From Sclerotinia nivalis (lineage: Eukaryota > Ascomycota > Leotiomycetes > Helotiales > Sclerotiniaceae), in NCBI GenBank assembly GCA_029531795.1, contig JAPEIS010000009.1, positions 62,001 through 126,000 on the forward strand: DNA of 64,000 nt, given 5' to 3'. Made by a program: the position numbers and the translations under genes. The stretch's first letter is position 1. Every line of letters starts with the position of its first letter. The notes below the pieces were generated by a model, which was not told the DNA's origin, ran no database searches, and saw only the letters and a program-made list of their open reading frames with translations. Positions 21,783 to 32,975 of the stretch are shown here, in pieces.

Positions 21783-22896
21783 ATGAGGGTATGAGATCAA
21801 GGCAAGGAAGGGGGTGGGTGTAGAAAGATGAATGATAGGGGCTAGGGTGCAGAGGGATAGGATAGAATGATAAAATGCAAGTGCAAATCCTCTTGTCGCT
21901 TATAGTAAGCCTTGAAAACAGGCAGTAATATTGCGGGCTTATTCTTGCCAAAAAATGCTTCAACAACTCTGAGAACCTCTTGCCAAAGACGATGAGACAC
22001 GTATTTGATGAGACAGCGAGTCTTGGTCTGGCGCGGGTGGTTCAAAAAGCTCGGGGTTTACGACATTCATATTTGATACGATAATACACAACCATAAGAA
22101 TTAAACCAAGCAACGGAGCCAGATCGAAAAATCATACATGATCGTTTGCCAAACAGCACGGTGCCTATGGCATGGCAAAAGTATTCTCAGCACGGGACAA
22201 GAGAAACCATGCCTCTATTGACCTTTCTAGCTCTGAAATTTTTGTCTACGTGACTCTAAAAACGAGATTACATGCAGTTAGAGGTTTTCAGTCTTGTAAT
22301 TTAGTTGTTGTTAGCTAATACACAAGTAGCACATTTCATCGAGCTTTCTTTGCTGCCTAGCTCCTCTTTACCCAAATCTCGAGCTGTTCATGTTGCCTGA
22401 ACCTGTTTTTCCAATCATTATGTCGTGTATTGATTTTTGCATATGTCTGATAGTATGAAGAACTTATTATCCAGCAACATGCACAACGCGGATACTTTAT
22501 TGACACGTGTAAGTGAATTGCCTGAAGTGATTTTGGGCAGAATGACTCTGGAATCAGACAGTCTTATAGCGCTCAGATACTCGAGTACACCGTATCGATC
22601 TTTTGAGAAGATACCAGAATGACAATCAAGATATACGGTCGAAGTTGGTAATATTACCTACCTACTTGGTAATAACAAGTTTAAATTCGCTTGAATCTAC
22701 CTAAGATTAACAACCGAGCGGACCATGAGAAGTAATCGTTTGGCGTATCATAGGAACTTGATGTACGGTGTTCAATATTCGAATACAGCAAATTTCCAGA
22801 ATTATCTGACAGGCACCATTCTCCCTAGTACGGTTTTCCCACTTCTTAAAGTTTCACTGAATTATTTTAAGTCATAAGAACCTCGCCAATCTTAAT
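21783..22896. other. intergenic region, nothing recognised
   Basis: There are short frames only. A 61-codon frame at 22437-22622 has no supporting features. Confidence 0.4.
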
Positions 22897-23550
22897 GTGC
22901 AGAACAATACAAAATATCTACATCCTCACCACATCCAACCCGACCAACCATCCATACAATCACAACACCAAGTCACTGTCAATTTTCTTCTTTTCGAACC
23001 CTTCACAGACTCATCAAAAGACACTAGCCCAAAATTAGCAATGTCTATCGACTCTTTTTTCGATTCCATTGACAATTTTGTGGATTTGTGCGCTGAGTTT
23101 TTCCTAGATTTAGCAATGTCTATCGACCTTTTTGTCGATTATATTGGCAATCTTCTGGATTTATACGTTGAGATTGTCGCAACATACGTGTATGTAGCAA
23201 CATGGATATACAAGGATATCGAGGCAATCGTTTTTGTTGTTACCTTTTTCATCATCATAAGCCTCTCTATATCTGTTGCATTGATTATTTTTTCTTGCAC
23301 TGGATATCTTGCATGGATCATTTTCAAGAGCCTGGAACGCCGTCATTTCAGACTACAAGGTGTTCAACCTAACGATCAAACGAATGTATCCTTCAAGACA
23401 AACGAACAGCTTCTTGCTACCAATAGAATCCGTCTCCCCGCGCCAGCAGCTACAGTTACGTTACACGGCACTGTATCTGATAATTCTTCCGATCAATTTC
23501 GAGCACCGCACCCTCATATCACAGCAAATGTTCCACCGAAATCGCTTTGA
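22897..23550 (+). CDS. hypothetical single-pass membrane protein
   Basis: 217 residues from the first Met; a start at 23041 (MSIDSFFDS) is equally possible because the first 48 residues look like translated leader. An imperfect internal duplication is visible: LAMSIDSFFDSIDNFVDLCA versus LAMSIDLFVDYIGNLLDLYV. It is followed by a strong hydrophobic segment (about 115-143, IVFVVTFFIIISLSISVALI) and a polar C-terminal tail. No homologous family recognised. The acidic, amphipathic duplicated segment before the membrane helix is the only distinctive trait. Confidence 0.5.
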   Translation: MQNNTKYLHPHHIQPDQPSIQSQHQVTVNFLLFEPFTDSSKDTSPKLAMSIDSFFDSIDNFVDLCAEFFLDLAMSIDLFVDYIGNLLDLYVEIVATYVYVATWIYKDIEAIVFVVTFFIIISLSISVALIIFSCTGYLAWIIFKSLERRHFRLQGVQPNDQTNVSFKTNEQLLATNRIRLPAPAATVTLHGTVSDNSSDQFRAPHPHITANVPPKSL

Positions 23551-25738
23551 CGGTCCCCCTAGCCGGTGCTCGGGAGAATGGTCGTTCCAGAGATAGTGAT
23601 ATTCAGTCTGCGCTCGACCAGCCTCCGCGTTATAGCTTTGCTGATTAATAGTCGTATATGAAATTCTGATCATCCGAGGTGCTATTTACGAGGGAGATAT
23701 TCAGTCGGTACTTGACTTTATTTGAGCGCGGGCCTATTTTCATTTCGTCACTTTATTGGTTGTTCATCGAGGGGAGATGGGATGGAGAGATGGAAGGGAG
23801 ATTTTTTGACCAAAGAAGAGGAGCTGTGATGAAATCATAGGCTCGCTTTTCACACCATCATAGGTGTTGTCTATAGATTCAGAAATGAAGACCCTGATTT
23901 ACTTCTCACGCAATGTATCCTTTTCTATGCTCATGTTGACTGATTAGCTTGTATGATATATCTATGAGTAATACTTAACTTGTGCATTTTGATGCTCTAT
24001 TGGTTGAACGGATAATAATTGCATTTTTTATTATTCACATCACACCTATCAGAACTAGACATCAGCTTTCGACTTCTTCCATGTCAAAGGAGTTTGAATA
24101 GGTAATAGGTTTGGAAATTATCATGATTACTTGACCTGATTCAAGCCTCTTCTGTCACTGGTTAGAACAAAGTCTGTCTGCCCTGTCCCTCTAGCCTTAT
24201 CCTCGAGCGAGAGAGCTTGTTTCCTGTTCATTGAGTAGTTGCACCATTGATGACTTGCTGGGCTCCGAATTCGTGTCACCTTATGGTGAGAAGTGAATAA
24301 ATCGAGAAGTCTTCATACTCAGCGAGGTAACGTCTAGTAATGGTTGAATGTGATTCTTGCGCGTAAAGGACGAAGTCGAAGCGGCAAATCACTGAAAGAA
24401 GCACTGCCATGCGGCATAAATAAGCAGTTCTCTCATTCCATTGCACGTCGCCATTTATCCAACGAGAAAAGATATATTGAGAAGTATTTAGCTTCGAAGA
24501 ATCGAAGACGTTGCCCCAGTCGTGTAGTATCCATGCATAAATCACAAGCACGTATAGATTTCTTGACACCGAATATTTGTGCTGCGTAACATTGGAAAAG
24601 ATAGTTCAATAATTACGCTACAAACACTGAAATAATGATCTGTATCTTGTTTCTTTTTTGGTTTCATGGCGAGGCTTTCCACCCGAAGTCCGAAGCACCT
24701 CGAATGATTCGTGACTCGGAACTTTTTATACCACCAGGAATGTAACACAATGTCTGATTGGCCTCACAATATCTATTTACTGAAAAATGGTAATTTACCA
24801 TTCCATTATTGCTTGTTTCAAGCCCTCTACACTCCTAGCGTGGTTCCATATGGTTACTTTAATGGTAAGAAGTTTAATTGCACAATTCTTGAATCTGGGG
24901 TTTCTACTTGAATTTAGCCCTGTAGGGCGCCTTGAATGCATGGAAGCCGTGTTACTAATGGTGCAGCATATTTGGGGGAAACCGGCTTAGAGCCTCACTC
25001 AATTACCTACATCATCGATCTTTCTTGATCACCATCAATAGACTTTCACACCTAATTATGGCAGCCCATTTCATAAAAGTCTATTCCATAATCGATCGCC
25101 ATGCCGTTGTGCGCATATTGTAAAAAGTTTCGTACTTGGATTACTTCAAAGGAAGTGATCCGAGCCTCAAGCCTCCAGGCCGCAAAATCAGTCAAGTTGG
25201 CCCGTCTCATGGAATGGTAAAGGACCGGATTTACGGCACCATCGAGACCTAGCCAGCCTCGAGTTCTCCGCTTCCAATAGTTGCCAATTATGCCAAATGC
25301 TATTCAACTTTTGGAATAGCGACCATTATTTTAACTTCGACTCGTGGCGTAAATCTCACGCAACACCTTTAACATCTGTGAAATAGACCCGGCAAGCCCC
25401 TCCCTCAGAAGCCCTAGCACGAAGCAGTGTATAAATAAGAAAAAATATCCTTCTCCCAGCACACAATAGCGACGTCTATATGCTGTCAGATTGTTACCCT
25501 ACAGCTCCAAAATAGATATAATATTTGAAATATTAAATGCTGAGGAACTGATACGAGGAAGGATTGTGGCTATGCCCCCGCTTACCGACGCATCCGCATT
25601 TGAAGATTAATGCAACCTTAATCAAAAAACCCACAACCTCGATACTGCGCCTGCTTCGAGCCTTCATCTTTATATTGCTAAGTTTATAGGTAATAGATAA
25701 TGTCCATTTGATCTGACAGCGTATTGTTCGATTTCGTT
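23551..25738. other. 2.2 kb intergenic region
   Basis: I see no gene. The open frames at 24276-24589 overlap antisense to each other and have no domain-like character. The 3' part should hold the promoter of the Ras-like gene. Confidence 0.45.
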
Positions 25739-26487
25739 ATGGACTTTTCTAGAAATCTCGAGATTGTACCGAGTTCTGGACTTAAACTTTACAATATTTT
25801 GTTCTTGGGAACTGCTGGGTCTGGAAAAGCTAGTTTGAAGAATAGCGTAAGTTACGCATACTTCAGCGTTAATTGAAGGTGGCATGCATGATAACTGGAA
25901 ACTAGATCGGTGGCAATGAATTCCTCTGGCGGAAAATTTACGACCCAACACTCGATGATTCTTTCCGAACAATTGTCACTGTCGATTCCGAACAATATAT
26001 CGTTGATATCGCGAATTTGGACAATGAACTATGTGTTATTTCTCGTGAGCAACAAATTCGAGACGCCGATGGAATAATCCTGGTGTATTCCATCTGTTCG
26101 CCCAAATCTTTCTCCGTGCTGGAATCGCTCTGGACTTCTGTGAAACTGGTGAAAGCTCAGGAAAAGAAAGGTTTATACGTTGATATAGTCGGGACTATGA
26201 GTGATTTGTGGGAGAAGAGAAGTGTGAAGACCGAAGATGGAAAAGCGCTGGCCCAGAGATTGAACTGTGGGTTCTCAGAGTGTTCTGCAAAAGAAGGGGA
26301 GAATTGTAAAGTGGTGATTGAAGATTTGGTTAGGAAGATTGTGGCTGGGCAGGAGCAAGAGAAAATATTGAGAGATGCGAGACGGAGAAAAGAAGACGAT
26401 GCGAGGGAGGAAAGAGAAGGGAAGAAAAATGGAGTGGTAAAGAGAGTTTTGAGGAGATTTCTGGTGTGGTTCTCTCGCCGTGCTTGA
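25739..26487 (+). CDS. divergent Ras-like small GTPase homologue, likely nucleotide-binding defective
   Basis: Exons 25739-25846 and 25906-26487 (59-bp intron, phase 0) give 229 residues. The order of Ras elements is kept but most are altered. The P-loop is GTAGSGKAS (24-32, Ala where Ser/Thr binds Mg). Switch I YDPTLDDSFRT (48-58) matches the Ras YDPTIEDSYR. The DTAGQE switch II is replaced by NLDNEL. Next comes DADGIILVYSI; NKxD is replaced by TMSD in IVGTMSDLW; SAK is kept as ECSAKEGEN. The C terminus is a Lys/Arg-rich coiled region ending RFLVWFSRRA with no CaaX box. So the fold is Ras-like, but GTP binding and hydrolysis are doubtful and membrane attachment would rest on the basic/hydrophobic tail. 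It converges on the oxidoreductase gene. Confidence 0.8.
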
Positions 26488-26708
26488 GTGTTATAGGGAT
26501 TTTGCTGACGGATGGTGTAGGAATTAATGGCCATGTGAACCTGACTCGAGAATAATGCGACACCAAACACGAATTTGTGGTACAGATAATGATTAACTAT
26601 ACCCATACATATGGACAGATGATAATAATATATCCAACCATTCTTACTATTGGTGTAACTGAAGATAAACAGGAATTCGCTAGTTTTAAGATTGCCAATC
26701 AAAGTCTG

Positions 26709-28621
26709 TTACTCCTTGGACGAAAACCATTGAACAGATCTTCGCGTGGATGTTGAATTCGAAGTAGTTGTGTTACCAGTCCGGCACATCCTCCCCTCGG
26801 CCGCTACATGCCACTCCTCACTACCCACAGCAGTTGTTGCGTAAAAGAGATGATCTGGATCCCATTTGTTTTTGATGCCTAGTAAGGTGTCGTAATTCTT
26901 CCCGTAAAAAGTTTCCTGCCAATTGCTCTGTCTGAAATTATCTTCATTCAGATAAGCTCCTCCACCAGGGGTAAGTGCTTCGAATTGAGGGATAATCTTA
27001 TTTACCATAAAATACTGTGCAGCTACCATTTCGGATATTGGTGCGGAATAATTCCAAGGTGTAGTCATGATCACATGGATAAGAGTGTCGCGCCAAGCCG
27101 GAAGAAGGGAATTATCCACAGTGGAGGTAATCTGAGGAGATGAGACATTCAAGGCGACACCTGTGTAGGGTATACCATAATTGGTAACATTACGGATTGT
27201 AGCGACATAGGCCTTATTTTTTTCCTGAATGACACTTCTTGGTATTAATCGGCCTCCACCAGAATTTATTCCTGGCCCACCCCAAGGACCATATGGAAGA
27301 GGGCCAAGGTAGTTGTTGTAGTGTTCAAGGTACGTTGGGTACTCTGTAAATGCCACTGTATAATTAATGCCCAAAGTCGTGAGTCCACTGGTGAAGTTGG
27401 TAAATAGACCTCGTACGTCAGATTGAGTCTTATTATATGCCGTCATACCAATTATGCGGAAAGATGTAGAGGAAACACCATATGCAACCATAGTTCCTGC
27501 ATCGACCATGGCAGGAAGGTAAGAATGGAAGGCTTCGACTCCCGTCCAGAATGTTTCGATACTCGAATTACCAGCGGCTGCTGAGAATGCCAGAGATGCA
27601 CCGCCGACGACTGTATCAGGATATACCCTAACGGTAAGAGATATGACAACTCCATAGGTACCTCCTCCACCACCGCTCAGAGCCCAATAGAGATCCGTGT
27701 TTTCGGTTCTCGAAGCAGTGACTACTTTCCCACTAGCTGTCACAACTTTCCAGGAAAGCGTCTGATCAGCACCCATACCAAAATTACTGGCGAGAGCGGA
27801 ATGACCACCTCCTTGAGTGTAACCTCCGGCGATTCCAACCGTGGGACATTCACCACCTATTGTCACGAAGCCTGCCTCGTGAGCAGCCTCTAGAGCTTCG
27901 AAGCCTTGAACGCCAGCACCAATTGTCATTGCTTTGCCAGTGTAATATTCAGATGACCAGTCAGAGAATGAGATACTCTTTAGGTTATGAGTCCAAACCG
28001 CCAATGCACTTGCACCGGTCGATTTCCCCAGATAGCTTGTAGAGATTTAGCGAAATATTAACATCGGAGTTCCATTCAACGGACGCTTACTCATGACCAG
28101 TATTTCGGATTACAAATCGAATATTATGACGCTTTGCAAAGTGAATGGCAGCAATGACGTCCTCAGCTTTCGACACGTTAACAGCATAATCGACTAAGTT
28201 TCCCAAGCGACAGGGACTTGATTCGGAAGAATAAGGATCGCAGCTCTGGTTTCCGAGTATAGCAAAGTATGGAGCTATCAATGAAGCAGATGAATTAAAA
28301 CTAAATGAACATAAGCCTACTGATATTAAAATCGGTGGCATTCCAAATGACTTACTGCAAACTTGGGTTGGCCCAGTTAGCTTGTAGATATGCGCATTCA
28401 GTTTCATTGTAATTGGGATCATGACAAGGGCTCGCGATGGGTATCGTAGCTACCAATCTACCATTAACCGTCTTGTTGAGTTTATTCCACTCTATTCCAG
28501 ATGGCCATGATGGGTCTCCAAGTAGTGCTCTGCAATTGGAATTCTCAATGTTCTGTGCAGATGCTGTACATAACAGCTGAAAAAGAAGAAATAAAAGTTT
28601 ATTCAACACCATTGTCTTCAT
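26709..28621 (-). CDS. secreted FAD-linked oxidoreductase, berberine-bridge-enzyme-like
   Basis: Exons 28621-28356, 28300-28091 and 28035-26709 (minus) give 600 residues. A signal peptide (about 1-22, LLFLLFQLLCTASAQ) precedes the mature chain. The VAO/BBE FAD-binding domain shows DYAVNVSKAEDVIAAIHFA, VIRNTGHDYLGKS (His that links FAD in BBE enzymes), TIGGECPTVGIAGGYTQGGG (Cys at the second covalent FAD site) and DLYWALSGGGGGTYGVV. The C terminus has the BBE tail NKWDPDHLFYATTAVGSEEW. Many N-glycosylation sequons are present. Such enzymes oxidise alcohols, sugars or secondary-metabolite intermediates; the substrate is not evident. The N-terminal Met was chosen because it begins the signal peptide directly, although the frame extends further upstream. 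Confidence 0.92.
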
Positions 28622-29578
28622 CACACGGGCCTCGTTCTCACCCACAGACAAAAGGTTAAACCAGAAAAAAAAGAAGTCATGTTGAAATAAACCGTACAAA
28701 TATATGTAAGCTTTTTACTTGACGGCGCGATCCGTATATGCATATCTTCAAAGCGGGGTTATATTCAGCTAAATGTAGGTACTAGTACGAGGAAGGAAAT
28801 AATTGAATCAATTGGCTTACACATGGCTACGTTCTGCGACGCATGACTAGCCACTTTAGATGAAGCCCAAACTTTGAACGAATCCAACCTGCTACCATTG
28901 AAATTTTTATCAGGAACGAGACTCCAATACCTACTACCTTTTATCTCTCAAATCGCAAAGTCGCTCAGACTCCTCAACCTTTTATGCACAAAGTAGCCGA
29001 GGCATTTCATTGTCAATTATTGATATCTATTTTACCCTAGCTTTATTAATCGAATGTATTAAATCTGCATTGTCAATCCATCGAAATTTTCGATTGATTT
29101 TCAATTGCAAAGTCGTGCCCAAGTCAAAAGCGAGCACCGAATCAGTCATTCGCAAACTTTCTGGGTATGCGATACTTTGAGGCTGATATCTAAACACGGT
29201 ATCGGCATGCCTTTTTTTCCCGGTTGGGAATGAAGGAAGGACATGTAAAATTTGAAAGGCTCGATTATGCACTTGCCCTGCTTCTTGACAGCTGAGTGGT
29301 AGAATATCGACATTGGGTTAATATCGCGTCATTGCGATTGTGCTCGAGAGATAGTCAAGAGCAATGGAATTCGTCAAGTTTCTGTTTTGAAAACGTGTGA
29401 AAGAGGAAGAATCCGCCAAAATTCAACTTCTAGCACTGGAGTGTCTGACTTTAAAGACAACATGTCAAGTATCATGACAAATACTCACTCGAGGATTATG
29501 AGTACCCAGTTTAATGAACCGAAAGGGTTAAACTTGGCCTCGAACAAGCTAATTACCTTGCCACGCGATTAACCGTCC

Positions 29579-29637
29579 ACCGCCTCCCTACCCTACCATT
29601 TTGCAAAACGTACACGTAGGGTAGGATGGGAGGCGGT
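29579..29637. repeat. imperfect inverted repeat (hairpin)
   Basis: The 18-base arm ACCGCCTCCCTACCCTAC pairs with a downstream arm at 29616-29637 that is its complement except for four extra bases, leaving a 19-base loop. It could be a remnant of a small transposon or a transcript hairpin. No flanking target duplication is evident. Confidence 0.55.
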
Positions 29638-30124
29638 AACTTACCGCTGGTAAGTAGCCGTTTATTGGTAGAAGTACGGATCCTCAGTAAGTTGTTGAAG
29701 ATGATCCCACTCTCAGCAAATTCCAAAGCAAATACACTTGGTAATTATACCACCAAGTGAAGACAAAAGCCTAAGGGACCATGAATTAAGCTTTGAAAAT
29801 TGATTGCAGACCTTCCCAGAAATTAAACTTAAAACCAAGCATATTGTGACAGAACTAGCCAAACATTAACTAGGGATAGGTAGCTTTCTCCAGTTTCAGA
29901 TATTCTCTCCCCACAAGCATCGGGCAATAATTCAAAGAGCTGCTGAAATCAACATAACCGAGGCGTGAGTATGAGAGATGTTGTATTTCACTGCAAATCT
30001 AGAACCATGAGAGACTTTCTTGGCCGCGAAATCGCCACAATGCGGGCCATGTACTTCCGTGAACAAAATTAAACATACGAGGAAATGACATGACACATTA
30101 GGCAAAAGTTCAATTTTGGCGCTA

Positions 30125-30184
30125 CCCCGGATCGCAGGATAGATTCTCCCAATCGCTAGGCCTATTAGCGACGTAAATCCGGGG
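30125..30184. promoter_or_regulatory. inverted CCCCGGAT pair, candidate CreA-type sites
   Basis: CCCCGGAT (30125-30132) and ATCCGGGG (30177-30184) face each other about 350-400 bp before the sugar transporter start codon. Both contain hexamers that fit the SYGGRG consensus of the fungal carbon-catabolite repressor CreA. For a sugar transporter promoter this is a reasonable guess, but the consensus is loose. Confidence 0.3.
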
Positions 30185-30530
30185 CCACGCAGCTACCCCT
30201 CAGTCTCAATTGAGTAAAATCTCCGACGCAAAACAAGAATCCTTGTCAACAGTTATTATTCCGTAGGATTTTGCAAACAATCATTTGATCTTTGTATGCT
30301 TCGAGGTGTTGGTGGAAAACGGAGAATACTGCTTCCGTTTCCTTTTGGGTGCCTTGGTTCTAATGTACTTTGTGCGCGTCGTGAAGGTTTGTGTAGTCAA
30401 AGCTTCAGCGAAGGAACATCTAAAACTGTACATAAGCCATTGACTTCCCGTTCGTGAAATTCATTTAAAGGTTGAATCATCCATCCATTTTTGCAGAGGT
30501 TCGCTCTCAGCCAGGGAACCACTTTTCACC

Positions 30531-32571
30531 ATGTTCGCCGACGAGAAAATAGGTGCGGAGACGCACCAAGAACATGTAGGTGACATTGCGGTAAAAAGGA
30601 GTGACAGAGCTGACAAGTTGAACGTAGAAGGACGAGAATAATGTAGCCCAAGTCAAGGTGGTGAGCGGCGATCAGGCTTTTGCGCAAGCAATGTTGAAGG
30701 AGCCACCAAAAACGTGGTCAGGTCGATCCTTCATACTATACGCCTGCGCCGTGGTAGCTTTCTTCTGCAGTACATGCAACGGATTTGATGGCTCCATGTT
30801 CAACTCCCTCCTCGCAATGGAGCAATTTAGAAAGTACTTTAACGTGGAAAACGATGGTGCTTGGACGGGCATAGTTACATCGATGTATTCGATCGGGAGC
30901 GTTGTTTCTATTCCTTTCATTGGACCAGCGATTGATACTTGGGGAAGAAAGGTCGGTATTTATATTGGAGCATCATCGATTGTCTTGGGAACAATAATTC
31001 AGTCCACCACACTCCACTCGAGTAATGCGATCGGACAATTTATGGGCGGTAGATTTCTACTTGGATTTGGTGTGGGAATAGTTGCATCGGCGGGACCAAC
31101 GTGCGTAATGACAACTCTTAAGTCAAGCTGAAAATTTTAAAAGCTAACTTGTCACAAGATATGTTGTTGAAACGTCGCATCCTGCCCATCGAGGAGTTGT
31201 CACTGCTGTAAGTCCATATAACTCTCCAAATATAGGCGGTGAAACTGACTAGCCTCATAGTTCTACAACACATTTTGGTTAGTTTATACATAATACACAA
31301 TAATTCATACCCTTCAAGACAGTCAATTTATTTCGACCTCAACTTCACCAGAAAACCCATAGCTAACCTGACCTAAGGTTTGTTGGCTCAATCCTTGCTT
31401 CTGGAGCTGCACGGGGAAGTGCAAATCTAACTGGCAATATGTCCTGGCAAGTTCCAGTCTGGCTGCAAATGGCATTTCCGGGACTTTGCATCCTCCTGGC
31501 ATGGGCTCTTCCCGAAAGTCCACGTTGGCAATATGTACACGGTCAACGAGACAAGGCGAAAGCAATGCTTACACGATTTCATGGCGAAGGGAATCCGAAT
31601 AGCGTTTGGGTCGAAATGCAGCTTAATGAGTATGAAGAGTTTTTGGAGCTGGATGGCGCCGATAAAAGATGGTGGGATTATCGAGCACTGTTTAAAGACA
31701 GAGCTTCAAGATATCGTTTAGCCTGCAACTGCACTATCGCTATATTTGGACAGTGGGCTGGAAATGGTATATCAAATACTCTACTTATGATCCAATATGC
31801 TGACTCGATGTTAAGGTCCACTTTCGTACTTCATTTCAGCTGTCCTTGACACGGCAGGAATCACGAACTCGATAACACAACTTAACCTCAATCTGGGTCT
31901 AAATGTCATGCAATTTGGGCTGGCTCTATTCGGTGCTACGCTCGTGGATAAAGTTGGGCGCCGTCCATTACTATTATTCGCAAACATCGGGTGCGCCATA
32001 GTATGGATCGGAGCCACAGTCTCATCATCCATCAATGCCAACACAGGTAGCAGGAGCAGTGGCGCAGCTGTTGTGGCTATGATATTCCTCTTCGATGCCA
32101 TCTTCAGCATAGGTTTTACACCATTACAAGCATTGTATCCTGTCGAAGTCCTGAGTTTCGAGATGAGGGCCAAAGGAATGGCATTCAGCAACTTTGCTGT
32201 GTCAGCAGGTATGTTCTTCCTAGCTTACTCTCTCACTTTTTTGAGCTAACCACAAGTGCTAGCGACTCTTGTAAATCAGTTTGCATATCCTGTGGCTCTG
32301 GAGAAGATCAAATGGAAGACGTATCTTGTTTTTGTGATTTGGTGTCCAATCCAAGCTCTTGTGATTTACTTCTTTATCCCCGAGACGAAGAACCGTACTG
32401 TAAGTTGCACTCGGAATTCTGTGAACAATGAGCACATCTGACCCTATACTATAGTTGGAAGAATTGGATAACATCTTCCGAGCCAAGAACCCAAGGAAAG
32501 CATCTCTGGAGAAAAGGAAATTGGCTCTTGACGATAGTGCAAACGTTGTGAAAGTGGAAGAAGTTTTTTGA
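30531..32571 (+). CDS. MFS sugar transporter
   Basis: Eight exons: 30531-30575, 30628-31100, 31159-31207, 31261-31277, 31378-31766, 31816-32208, 32263-32399, 32455-32571. They sum to 1620 bases, 539 residues, with all phases consistent. Signatures of the MFS sugar porter family run in order: FDGSMFNSLLAM (TM1), GRKVGIYIGAS, GRFLLGFGVGIVASAGPTYV, SHPAHRG, WQVPVWLQMAFP, LPESPRWQYVHGQRDKA (PESPR), WAGNGPLSYF, DKVGRRPLLL and PETKNRTLEELDNIF. Twelve helices are expected in the plasma membrane. Relatives in fungi carry lactose, hexoses or other sugars, and the substrate is not readable. Exon 4 is only 17 nt (FYNTF plus two bases). The first intron (30576-30627) is needed to avoid an in-frame stop. 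Confidence 0.9.
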
Positions 32572-32908
32572 GAGCGACGGCGTCAAGATGCCCTAGAGTG
32601 GCGGTGGTGACATATCAAGATTTTTAGTAGCTAGAGGGCATCAGCATCCTTGCAGTCCTCCCATAGTAAAATTTGCATTTATAACAAATAATAACAGTTG
32701 ATATGGTGCAATTACCGTTGGATATTTTTTTTAGAAATATTATTTCAAATCTATTGATAACCTAACCTTATTGGAAAGGTTGTGTAAGTCGGTAGGAGCT
32801 TTCCTCCGGAAATATAGGGTGATTGGCGCAATATTTTGGCGCAATATTTTTAGCGCTAGATGCATCGCAATTGACTTTTGTAACCTAATAGCACTGTCTG
32901 AATGAATT

Positions 32909-32975
32909 GAACACAATACAAACACAACACAACACAACACAATACAACGCAATACAACACAATGCAACACAACAA
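32909..32975. repeat. ACAAC/ACAAT simple tandem repeat
   Basis: About 67 bases of 5-bp units (ACAAC, ACAAT and variants) form a low-complexity minisatellite after the transporter gene. Confidence 0.85.

Larger units (their letters stand above)
28622..30530. other. 1.9 kb between divergent oxidoreductase and sugar transporter genes
   Basis: This divergent intergenic region holds an imperfect inverted repeat (29579-29637) and a GC-rich inverted pair (30125-30184), listed separately. I see no gene: the frames at 29027-29272 (minus) and 29387-29572 (plus) lack support. Confidence 0.45.

Noticed and set aside
30591..30627. A 37-bp first intron in the sugar transporter
   Set aside because: The donor at 30576 gives a 52-bp intron of normal size with the same acceptor and frame.
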